A DNA stretch of 56,643 nucleotides, from the NCBI GenBank assembly GCA_934661755.1, contig CAKUJM010000014.1, positions 1 to 56,643 of the forward strand. Direction: 5' to 3'. The DNA is from an uncultured Lentisphaeria bacterium. GTDB taxonomy: Bacteria > Verrucomicrobiota > Lentisphaeria > Oligosphaerales > Oligosphaeraceae. The stretch's first letter is position 1, and each line of letters begins with the position of its first letter. The position numbers were made by a program, and so were the translations under genes. This document shows, piece by piece, positions 50,350 through 56,643 of this stretch. Under the pieces are notes generated by a model. It was given only the letters and a program-made list of their open reading frames with translations. It was not told where the DNA came from and ran no database searches.

Positions 50350-50916
50350 ATGAACGCACCCGAACGAAAAATCCTGGTATTGGGAGTCACCGGATCGATT
50401 GCGGCATACAAGGCCGCCGACCTCACCGGAAAACTGCGCCAGCATGGAGTCGAAGTCCGGGTGATCATGACCCAAAACGCCACCCGGCTGGTATCCCCGC
50501 AGACCTTCTTCACCCTCTCGCAGGCCCCCGTTACCACCTCGCTGTGGGACGACCCCGTCCAATGGCGACCGAAACACGTCGAGCTGGCGCTGGAAACCCG
50601 GGCGCTGCTGATCGCCCCGGCCACCGCGGACATCCTCGCGAAAATGGCCCACGGCATCGCCGATGATGCATTGTCCACCTTCTGCCTCTCCCATGACGGG
50701 CCGGTATACGTGGCTCCGGCCATGAACCCGCGGATGTGGAAACACCCCGCCACGGTCGGCAATTGCCGAATCCTGGCGGAACGCGGCGTGAAATTCATCG
50801 GACCAGTCTGCGGACGGGTCGCCTGCGGAGAGCCCGGGATGGGACGAATGGCGGAAGTCGAGGATATTTTGGCGGCCATCCTCCCCGCCATGGGCAAAAA
50901 CGTCAAGACCGGATGA
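50350..50916 (+). CDS. coaC: Phosphopantothenoylcysteine decarboxylase (CoaC) domain protein
   Basis: A 188-residue HFCD-family flavoprotein that decarboxylates phosphopantothenoylcysteine in CoA synthesis. It has LGVTGSIAAYKAADL, the active-site histidine region WRPKHVELALE, LIAPATADILAKMAHGIADD, the substrate-clamp PAMNPRMWKHPA and GRMAEVEDI. Unlike most bacterial Dfp/CoaBC proteins it lacks the CoaB synthetase domain. A separate coaB elsewhere, or loss of it, is implied. Confidence 0.87.
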   Translation: MNAPERKILVLGVTGSIAAYKAADLTGKLRQHGVEVRVIMTQNATRLVSPQTFFTLSQAPVTTSLWDDPVQWRPKHVELALETRALLIAPATADILAKMAHGIADDALSTFCLSHDGPVYVAPAMNPRMWKHPATVGNCRILAERGVKFIGPVCGRVACGEPGMGRMAEVEDILAAILPAMGKNVKTG

Positions 50917-51023
50917 CTGCGGCGGCGGCAAAAGGCGGCGATGCCAAAGCGCTCAGGCAACGCGCAATCCCGGTTGATACGTTATAACCTGTCAGACGTT
51001 GTCATAATATTTCGTGATATTGC

Positions 51024-51051
51024 TTGCAAAACTGGAAAATGGCATTATCTT
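51024..51051 (+). promoter_or_regulatory. Candidate promoter for the HTH-EIIA gene
   Basis: TTGCAA (51024-51029) and TATCTT (51046-51051) are separated by 16 bp in a 150-bp AT-rich island (about 50975-51130), unlike the surrounding GC-rich DNA. Other -10-like boxes occur nearer the ATG (TATCAT at 51107). Confidence 0.4.
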
Positions 51052-51136
51052 ACACGTCAAAACGGATTTTTCAATTGTTGTCGTGTTTTGTCATTTGCTG
51101 GCATTGTATCATCATCACTAAATCCGAGTTAAAAAC

Positions 51137-51856
51137 ATGATTCTCACCCTGAAAGAGTTGGCGGAGCACCTTCGTGTCAATGAGCGCACGATTTTGCGCA
51201 TGCTGGACAGCGGCAAAATCCACGGAGTAAAAATTGGCGGCCAGTGGCGTTTCAACGGCTGCCAGATTGACAGCGTCTTCTTCCCGGAAGGTGATGGCCA
51301 GGGCGACGGCGCTGCGGACAACGGCAGCAAGGAGCCGTCATTGATCATGAACCGTTCGAACATCGGCATTCCGATCAGCCGGGTGATGAGCGAGGATCGG
51401 ATTCTGCTCAACCTCAAGGCCACCGACAAGCAGTCGGTGATCGAGGAATTGACTGAAGCGCGGATGCTGTACGGCCTGGTGCTGGATGTCAATGAATTGC
51501 GCAACAAGTGCCTGCAGCGTGAGGAAAGCCTCTCGACCGGCATCGGCGAGGGCATCGCAATTCCGCATCCCCGCGACCCGATTCCGACCCTGCGCACCAG
51601 CGCGGCAATCATCTACGGCTATTCCAAGGCCGGAATTGACTTCGGCGCCTGCGATGGCAAGCCGGTCCACATGTTCTTCCTGATGTGCAGCCAGAACATC
51701 GAGCTGCACCTGCATCTGATGGGCTGCATGGCGCGGATGCTCCGCGATGAGAAATTTGTCAAGGCCCTCCCCGGCTGCAAGGTCAATGCCGATGTCATCA
51801 AGCTGGTGATGGAGCACGAGCGCGAAGAGTTCCTCCGCCGCGAGCAGATCAACTAG
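51137..51856 (+). CDS. PTS EIIA-type protein with N-terminal helix-turn-helix
   Basis: A 239-residue protein. Residues 1-50 form an excisionase-type DNA-binding domain (LKELAEHLRVNERTILRMLD, HGVKIGGQWRF). Residues 73-235 are a fructose/nitrogen-type EIIA domain with the phosphorylatable histidine in GIGEGIAIPHPRDP (about H144). It probably links PTS phosphorylation state to DNA binding. No PTS permease or EI/HPr gene is nearby. It has its own AT-rich upstream region and a strong terminator. Confidence 0.87.
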   Translation: MILTLKELAEHLRVNERTILRMLDSGKIHGVKIGGQWRFNGCQIDSVFFPEGDGQGDGAADNGSKEPSLIMNRSNIGIPISRVMSEDRILLNLKATDKQSVIEELTEARMLYGLVLDVNELRNKCLQREESLSTGIGEGIAIPHPRDPIPTLRTSAAIIYGYSKAGIDFGACDGKPVHMFFLMCSQNIELHLHLMGCMARMLRDEKFVKALPGCKVNADVIKLVMEHEREEFLRREQIN

Positions 51857-51898
51857 GCACAACCGCGGCATCGCGCCCGCAGGCCGGCATAATGGCAC

Positions 51899-51942
51899 AC
51901 CCCCGCCCTTCCCGTTTTGGGATTGGCGGGGGCGTTTTTTTT
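51899..51942 (+). terminator. Rho-independent terminator of the HTH-EIIA gene
   Basis: CCCCCGCC (51900-51907) pairs with GGCGGGGG (51925-51932), followed by CGTTTTTTTT, 43 bp after the stop codon. Confidence 0.9.
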
Positions 51943-51948
51943 CCTATG

Positions 51949-51976
51949 CGGTTGCGGACGACCGCATCCGCAACCG
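51949..51976 (-). other. Perfect hairpin just downstream of prfA
   Basis: CGGTTGCGGA (51949-51958) and TCCGCAACCG (51967-51976) form a 10-bp perfect stem with an 8-base loop, one base past the prfA stop on the minus strand. No T-run follows directly on that strand. It may end or protect the prfA transcript. Confidence 0.5.
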
Positions 51977-51977
51977 G

Positions 51978-53066
51978 CTAATTGTCCAGGTGCAGCTCGG
52001 CGGCAAGCCGCTGCTCGGCGTCGGCGGCCCGGATCTCGGCCAGCAACTCCCCGAGATTGCCCTCCATGATATTGGAAAGATCGTAGCGGGTGATGTTATA
52101 GCGATGGTCGGTGACGCGGTTTTGCGGGAAATTATAGGTCCGGACCTTTTCCGAACGATCGCCTGATCCGATCTGCCCGCGGCGTTCGGCGGCATTTTTG
52201 GCATCCTCCTCCTGCTGTTTGCGTTCAAGCAGCCGCGACCGGAGAATCCTCATGGCGATGTCCTTGTTCTTATGCTGGCTGCGCTCCTGCTGGCAGGCCA
52301 CAAAGTCGCCGGTCGGCAGATAGGTCACGCGCACTGCGGAGTCGGTGCGGTTGACGCATTGGCCGCCGGCGCCGGAAGCCCGGAAGACATCGATGCGCAA
52401 ATCCTCGGGCCTCAATTCAATGTCGACGTCCTGGGCTTCGGCCATCACCGCCACCGTGGCGGTGGAGGTATGCACCCGCCCCTGGGTCTCGGTGGCGGGA
52501 ATGCGCTGGACGCGATGGACACCGCTTTCATAGTGCAGCATGCTCCAGGCGTCGTCGCCGCGGACCGTCATTGACACGTTCTTGATTCCGCCCACCTCGG
52601 TGTCCGCCACGTCCATCACCTCCAGACGCCACCCCTGGGACTCGCAGTAATGGGTGTACATGCGGTAGAGATCGCCGGCAAACAGACTGGCCTCGTCGCC
52701 GCCGGCGGCGGGACGGATCTCCATGATCACGTCGCGACCCTCGTTGGGATGGGCGGGCAGAATAAGCGACTTCAGGTCGCGCTCGAGGATGGCGTGACGC
52801 CCCTCGAGCTCCTCCAGGTCCGCGTTGATCAGCTCAGCCATCTCCGGATCCGCGCCGGCATCCAGCATCTCATGGTTGTCGGCAATCTGGCTTTGGACGG
52901 AATTGTAGTCCCTCCAGCAATCCTGGAGCTTCTTGAGCTTCTGGTATTCGCGGTTGAGCTCCTGGAAACGGACGGCACCCGGACCGTTGAAATCGAAATT
53001 GGCAATGGCACGCTCCAGCTCATCCAGCCGTTCTGCGCTCTTCTGAATATATCCGGCAAGTTCCAT
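51978..53066 (-). CDS. prfA: Peptide chain release factor 1
   Basis: Terminates translation at UAA and UAG. The 362-residue protein has the PAT stop-codon reading tripeptide in RIPATETQGRVHTS and the universal GGQ in FRASGAGGQCVN. The residue after GGQ is cysteine where most bacterial RF1 proteins have histidine. The QERSQHKNKDIAM block is intact and NFPQNRVTDHRYN is typical. The start MELAGYIQKSAERL is preferred over the longer frame. No prmC methylase gene is adjacent. Confidence 0.96.
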   Translation of the reverse strand: MELAGYIQKSAERLDELERAIANFDFNGPGAVRFQELNREYQKLKKLQDCWRDYNSVQSQIADNHEMLDAGADPEMAELINADLEELEGRHAILERDLKSLILPAHPNEGRDVIMEIRPAAGGDEASLFAGDLYRMYTHYCESQGWRLEVMDVADTEVGGIKNVSMTVRGDDAWSMLHYESGVHRVQRIPATETQGRVHTSTATVAVMAEAQDVDIELRPEDLRIDVFRASGAGGQCVNRTDSAVRVTYLPTGDFVACQQERSQHKNKDIAMRILRSRLLERKQQEEDAKNAAERRGQIGSGDRSEKVRTYNFPQNRVTDHRYNITRYDLSNIMEGNLGELLAEIRAADAEQRLAAELHLDN

Positions 53067-53145
53067 GGAATCAACCTGACTGAATGAACTCTGAATCCGC
53101 CAAGCCGGCGGCCCCTTCACTGCACCACGGGACGCCACACTGGAA

Positions 53146-53200
53146 CCTGGATCCGTGAAGCTGGGTGATTACGAGCCAGAGCCAGCTTCATGGATTCAGG
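53146..53200. repeat. Dispersed inverted-repeat element, copy E (minimal hairpin)
   Basis: cctggatccgtgaagctgg and ccagcttcatggattcagg form a 19-bp stem with two or three mismatches around a 17-base loop containing gtgattacgagcc. It is the minimal form of the element seen in copies B, C and D, lying 80 bp upstream of prfA. Confidence 0.88.
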
Positions 53201-53213
53201 TGGAAGACACTTG

Positions 53214-53270
53214 ACAAAAAAGGCCACACCCATGCACGGGAGGAATCCACCTCCGTCCACAGGCATGGCC
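53214..53270 (-). terminator. Terminator of the rpsO-pnp-rpmE transcript
   Basis: On the minus strand a long hairpin begins GGCCATGCC (53270-53262), has inner arms GGAGG/CCTCC, and ends GGTGTGGCC followed by TTTTTTGTC. It lies about 28 bp after the rpmE stop. Confidence 0.75.
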
Positions 53271-53297
53271 AGAAAAATACCGCCAGCTGGATGGAAT

Positions 53298-53519
53298 CTA
53301 TTTCTTCAGCTTGGAGATATTGATGTTCGCGTACTTGCGACGGAAGGCGTCGACGCGTCCCTCGGTATCAACCAGCTTCTGCTTGCCGGTGAAGAAGGGA
53401 TGGCACTTGGAGCAAATGCCAACCGAGACCTTCGGCTGGATCGACTCGCACTCGAAGACTGCACCGCAGGCACAGGTCACCGTGCACTTGGTGTACTTGG
53501 GATGGATATCCGCTTTCAT
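53298..53519 (-). CDS. rpmE: 50S ribosomal protein L31
   Basis: A 73-residue zinc-type L31. It begins MKADIHPKYTKCTVTCACGA and carries the zinc-ligand cysteines (TCACG and GICSKCHPFFTGKQ), so it is the C+ form. A longer frame exists upstream but MKADIHP is the family start. It follows pnp by 71 bp and precedes a terminator. Confidence 0.96.
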   Translation of the reverse strand: MKADIHPKYTKCTVTCACGAVFECESIQPKVSVGICSKCHPFFTGKQKLVDTEGRVDAFRRKYANINISKLKK

Positions 53520-53590
53520 GATCGTAAAATCCTCTTGAAGATGCTGGAACTTGAAAATGAACTGACCGGCGCCGGAGACCGGCACGACGG

Positions 53591-56023
53591 CTACGGCATC
53601 TCGGCCAGCGCGGCCTTGTGCGAAAGCCGGATCTTGCCGCGGCCGTCAATGTCGATCACCTTGACCGAAAACCTGTCGCCGACATTGCAGACATCCTCGA
53701 CCCGCCGGACCCGATGGTCGGCCATCTCGGAGATGTGGCACATGCCGTCGATTCCCGGCAGAATCTCCACAAAGGCACCGAATTCCTTGATGGTCTTGAC
53801 AGTGCCGTTGTAGATCTTGCCAATCTCAGGCTTTTCCGCCGGGACTGCCGGCGCCGAAGGCGCGCACTCGAAGGTGCAGCCACAGGATGACGACGGCGCG
53901 GCCGACGACGCGGAATCCGACGAACCGTTTTCCGCCATGGCGGCCTTGCGCGAAAGCCGAACCCGCCCGCGGTCGTCGATGTCAATCACCTTGACGGTCA
54001 TCTCATCGCCGACTTTGCAGATGTCCTCGACCTTGTTTACCCGGTAGTCCGCCAATTCGGAGATATGGACCATGCCATCCTGACCGGGGAGGATTTCGAC
54101 AAACGCACCGAAGTCCTTGACCGAAGTGACCTTTCCGGTGTAAATTTTGCCCAGCTCGACCTCGCCGGTGCATGCCTCGACCTGATACTTGGCGTCCTGC
54201 ATGGCCTTTCCGGAGGATGCGTAGATCCGGACCGTGCCATCCTCTTCCACGCTGATCTGGGCGCCGGTGCTGTCCTGGATGCCGCGGATGTTCTTGCCGC
54301 CGGGGCCGATCAGCGCTCCGATCTTCTCGGGGTTGATCTTGACGGTGCACACCTGCGGGGCATTGGGCGAAAGCTCGGGACGCGGCGCGGCGATCGCGGC
54401 CGCCATGATCGCGCGGATCTGGGCGCGTGCCGCCTTGTTGCGCAGCATCGCCTGGTACATCCCCTCCAGATCCAGACCCGCAATCTTCAGATCCAGCTGG
54501 AAGCCGGTGATGCCCTTCTGAGTGCCGGCGACCTTGAAATCCATGTCGCCGTAGTGGTCTTCGCTGCCGAGGATGTCGGTGAGGAACTCACGGTGGTCGG
54601 TGCCGGTCACCAGGCCGATGGAAATCCCGACCACCGCATCCGAGACCGGCACGCCGGCATCCATGAGCGCCAGCGAACCGCCGCAGACGGAGGCCATCGA
54701 GCTGGAGCCGTTGGACCCCATGATCTCGCTGGTCACCCGAACCGTGTACGGGAATTGCTCCAGGCTCGGCATTGCCTGCCGGAGCGAACGCTCCGCCAAG
54801 GCGCCATGGCCAATTTCGCGGCGGCCGGTGGATCCATAGCGGCCCACTTCGCCGGTGCAGAAATTCGGGAAGTTGTAGTGCAGAATGAAGTTCTTGCCCT
54901 TGGGCCCACCGGCAATCACGTCAAAGTCCTGGCCTTCGCCGATGCCGCCGAGGGTGGCGGTGACCAGCGCCTGGGTGTCGCCCCGCTTGAAGATGGCGGA
55001 TCCATGGACCACCGGCAGCACGCCGACTTCACAGGAAATCGGACGAAGCTCGTCCAGCTTGCGGCCGTCCTGGCGCTGCTGCTTCTCCAGCACCAGATTG
55101 CGAATTGCCTTCTCCTTGATGATCTCCCAGGCCAGCATCGCGTTGGGGACGACGCCGGTTTCCGGGTCGGCGAACTTCGGCGGCACCGTGGCCTTGTATT
55201 CCGCCAGCAGCGCATTCTCCTGGTTCTGACGCGTCAGCTTGTCCGCGGCGCACACTGCGGCCGCCAGACGGTCGCCGATGAACTCCTCGGAGGCCTTCAG
55301 GAACTCCTCCGACGGCAGATTCGAGACATACTCGAACTTGGACTTGTTGATCCGGGCCGCCAGCTCCTTCTGCGCCTCGATCTGGCGGCAGATGATGCCA
55401 TCGGCAAAGACCATCGCATCACGCATGTCCTCCTCGGAGATCTCCTTGGCGCAACCCTCGATCATGATCGCCTTGCCGGCAACGCCGGAATAGACCAGGT
55501 CGATGTCGCTTTGCTCAATCTGGGCGTTGTCCGGATTGGCGATGAACTCACCGTCGATGCGGCCGACACGCACCGCGCCGACCGGGCCGTTCCACGGGAT
55601 GTCCGAGACCATCAGCGCCGCGGAGGCGCCGAGGATCGACAGCACGTCGGCTTCATGCTTGCCATCGGCGGCCAGCAGCGTCGATACAATCTGGACCTCG
55701 TTGTTGAAGCCGTCGGGGAACAGCGGGCGCAACGGACGATCCGTCATGCGCGCCGTCAGAATCTCCTTTTCGCTGGGACGGCCCTCGCGCTTGAAATACC
55801 CGCCGGGGATCTTGCCGGCGGCGGCATAGCGCTCGCGGTATTCGACCGAGAGCGGGAAGAAGTCAATGCCCTCGCGCGGAGCGGCAGCCACCGCGCAGAC
55901 CAATACCACAGTGTCACCCTGGCGGACAGTCACCGAGCCGTTGCACAACAGTGCGATCTTGCCGGTTTCTATGGAAATCGAGCGTCCGCCGCCGATATCC
56001 ATGCTGATGTTTTCGATACTCAT
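53591..56023 (-). CDS. pnp: Polyribonucleotide nucleotidyltransferase with two S1 domains
   Basis: Phosphorolytic 3'-5' exoribonuclease of the degradosome. The 810-residue protein has two RNase PH domains, a KH domain (about 556-618, with IGALIGPGGKNIRGIQ) and an S1 domain (about 624-697). An unusual Ser/Cys/Pro-rich linker (about 698-734, SSSCGCTFECAPSAP) and a second, closely similar S1 domain (735-810) follow. Usual PNPases are near 700 residues with a single S1. The extra S1 looks like a recent internal duplication. It follows rpsO, the classical rpsO-pnp order. Confidence 0.95.
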   Translation of the reverse strand: MSIENISMDIGGGRSISIETGKIALLCNGSVTVRQGDTVVLVCAVAAAPREGIDFFPLSVEYRERYAAAGKIPGGYFKREGRPSEKEILTARMTDRPLRPLFPDGFNNEVQIVSTLLAADGKHEADVLSILGASAALMVSDIPWNGPVGAVRVGRIDGEFIANPDNAQIEQSDIDLVYSGVAGKAIMIEGCAKEISEEDMRDAMVFADGIICRQIEAQKELAARINKSKFEYVSNLPSEEFLKASEEFIGDRLAAAVCAADKLTRQNQENALLAEYKATVPPKFADPETGVVPNAMLAWEIIKEKAIRNLVLEKQQRQDGRKLDELRPISCEVGVLPVVHGSAIFKRGDTQALVTATLGGIGEGQDFDVIAGGPKGKNFILHYNFPNFCTGEVGRYGSTGRREIGHGALAERSLRQAMPSLEQFPYTVRVTSEIMGSNGSSSMASVCGGSLALMDAGVPVSDAVVGISIGLVTGTDHREFLTDILGSEDHYGDMDFKVAGTQKGITGFQLDLKIAGLDLEGMYQAMLRNKAARAQIRAIMAAAIAAPRPELSPNAPQVCTVKINPEKIGALIGPGGKNIRGIQDSTGAQISVEEDGTVRIYASSGKAMQDAKYQVEACTGEVELGKIYTGKVTSVKDFGAFVEILPGQDGMVHISELADYRVNKVEDICKVGDEMTVKVIDIDDRGRVRLSRKAAMAENGSSDSASSAAPSSSCGCTFECAPSAPAVPAEKPEIGKIYNGTVKTIKEFGAFVEILPGIDGMCHISEMADHRVRRVEDVCNVGDRFSVKVIDIDGRGKIRLSHKAALAEMP

Positions 56024-56055
56024 TGCAAATGCTCCTGCAATTCAGGCTGCCTTGG

Positions 56056-56319
56056 CTAACGGCGCAGATCCAAAGCACGAATCAGGGCGGTGTAGCGCGC
56101 GAAGTCACGATCCTTCAGGTAGTCGAGCAGATTGCGGCGGCGATTGACCAGCGCCAGCAACCCGCGGCGGGTGCTGAAGTCCTTGTGGTTGGCCTTCATG
56201 TGCGCGGTCAGCTCGATGATGCGGCTGGTCATGACCGCCACCTGCACCTCAACTGAACCGCAGTCCTTCTCGGAACGCTTGAACTTCTCGATGACTTCCT
56301 GTTTCTTCTGCTTGTCCAT
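56056..56319 (-). CDS. rpsO: 30S ribosomal protein S15
   Basis: An 87-residue primary 16S rRNA binding protein. It has SVEVQVAVMTSRIIELTAHM, NHKDFSTRRGLLALVNRRR and LLDYLKDRDFARYTALI, all S15 signatures. MDKQKKQEVIEKF is the natural start; the frame remains open upstream to 56475. It is followed by pnp at 33 bp. Confidence 0.97.
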   Translation of the reverse strand: MDKQKKQEVIEKFKRSEKDCGSVEVQVAVMTSRIIELTAHMKANHKDFSTRRGLLALVNRRRNLLDYLKDRDFARYTALIRALDLRR

Positions 56320-56495
56320 AGGAAATGATCTATCCTTAAAATGATAGGAATTGCCATCAGATGCCCCGCCACCAGACCAGATTGGAGGACCCGATGTCCT
56401 GCCGTGAAAAGTCTTGGCCCAGCTGATAAAACGGGAAAAATCAGGCAACGCACAAATATAGCACCACGCCGGCATTCTGCATCAAATGCGATGGG

Positions 56496-56643
56496 CTTTC
56501 CGTGTTTTCCGTGTTTTCCGTGTTTTCCGTGTTTTCCGTGTTTTCCGTGTTTTCCGTGTTTTCCGTGTTTTCCGTGCTTTCCGTGCTTTCCGTGCTTTCC
56601 GTGCTTTCCGTGCTTTCCGTGCTTTCCGTGCTTTCCGTGCTTT
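56496..56643. repeat. 9-bp minisatellite running off the right edge
   Basis: Sixteen full 9-bp units from 56496: one CTTTCCGTG, eight TTTTCCGTG (56505-56576), then seven CTTTCCGTG (56577-56639) and a partial. The two variants form separate blocks, indicating local spread of one variant. It lies about 180 bp upstream of rpsO. No supported gene includes it. Confidence 0.95.

Noticed and set aside
54065..56059. 664-codon plus-strand open frame
   Set aside because: Antisense of pnp, whose RNase PH, KH and S1 motifs are unambiguous.

Overview
This is a GC-rich chromosomal window from a Gram-negative, anaerobic, fermentative bacterium. A lipid A kinase (LpxK) and several lipoproteins indicate an outer membrane. 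A trimeric NADH/ferredoxin [FeFe]-hydrogenase and an AckA-Pta pair indicate fermentation to H2 and acetate. A GreA with a very long N-terminal extension (a trait known from Chlamydiae and relatives), Sel1-repeat proteins, Gfo/Idh and GHL10-type proteins suggest the PVC superphylum, most likely Lentisphaerota or Kiritimatiellota. That placement is inference; there is no rRNA gene here to confirm it.

Layout. (i) 1-380: a 33-bp hairpin-forming tandem array, then a pair of 38-bp direct repeats. (ii) 382-8705, minus strand: a type I restriction-modification island read hsdM-hsdS-rhuM-fic-hsdR. The fic gene sits between two 73-bp direct repeats that carry the hsdR start, so it looks like a cassette inserted at the rhuM/hsdR junction. 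A perfect 8-bp inverted repeat encloses a TATAAT box in front of hsdM. (iii) 8855-16862, minus: tRNA-Arg(CCU), ackA-pta, two exported Sel1-repeat proteins (one with a frameshift) and an RluA-type pseudouridine synthase. (iv) 17094-24174, plus: a small basic protein with its own promoter and terminator, then a tightly overlapped chain: nrdR, a protein with a degenerate ATP-cone-like N terminus, a CrtI-like oxidoreductase, an L7Ae-like/Gfo-Idh-MocA fusion, a repeat lipoprotein, rbgA and truB. (v) 24202-29062: a PHP phosphoesterase (minus), a GHL10-like lipoprotein and a MATE transporter (plus). (vi) 29110-38828, minus: an FtsB-like protein, fumarase beta-type subunit, fabG, an NfeD-like protein, hydCBA, hisC, a small unknown gene and lpxK. 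(vii) 39205-45926, plus: purC-purB-guaA-hisH-hisF-purA. HisHF releases AICAR, a purine intermediate, so grouping it with pur genes makes metabolic sense. (viii) 46178-51856, plus: a lipoprotein, extended greA, an HldE-type nucleotidyltransferase/nitroreductase fusion, a stand-alone CoaC and an HTH-EIIA protein. (ix) 51978-56319, minus: prfA, rpmE, a PNPase with two S1 domains, and rpsO. A 9-bp minisatellite runs off the right edge.

The most notable unannotated structure is a dispersed intergenic inverted-repeat element. Five copies are recognisable (near 15.76, 37.0, 39.1, 46.1 and 53.15 kb), often abutting gene ends to within a few bases. The other standouts are the fic cassette with its duplicated hsdR start and the unusual domain fusions. 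All assignments come from reading the sequence and recognising motifs; no database search was run.
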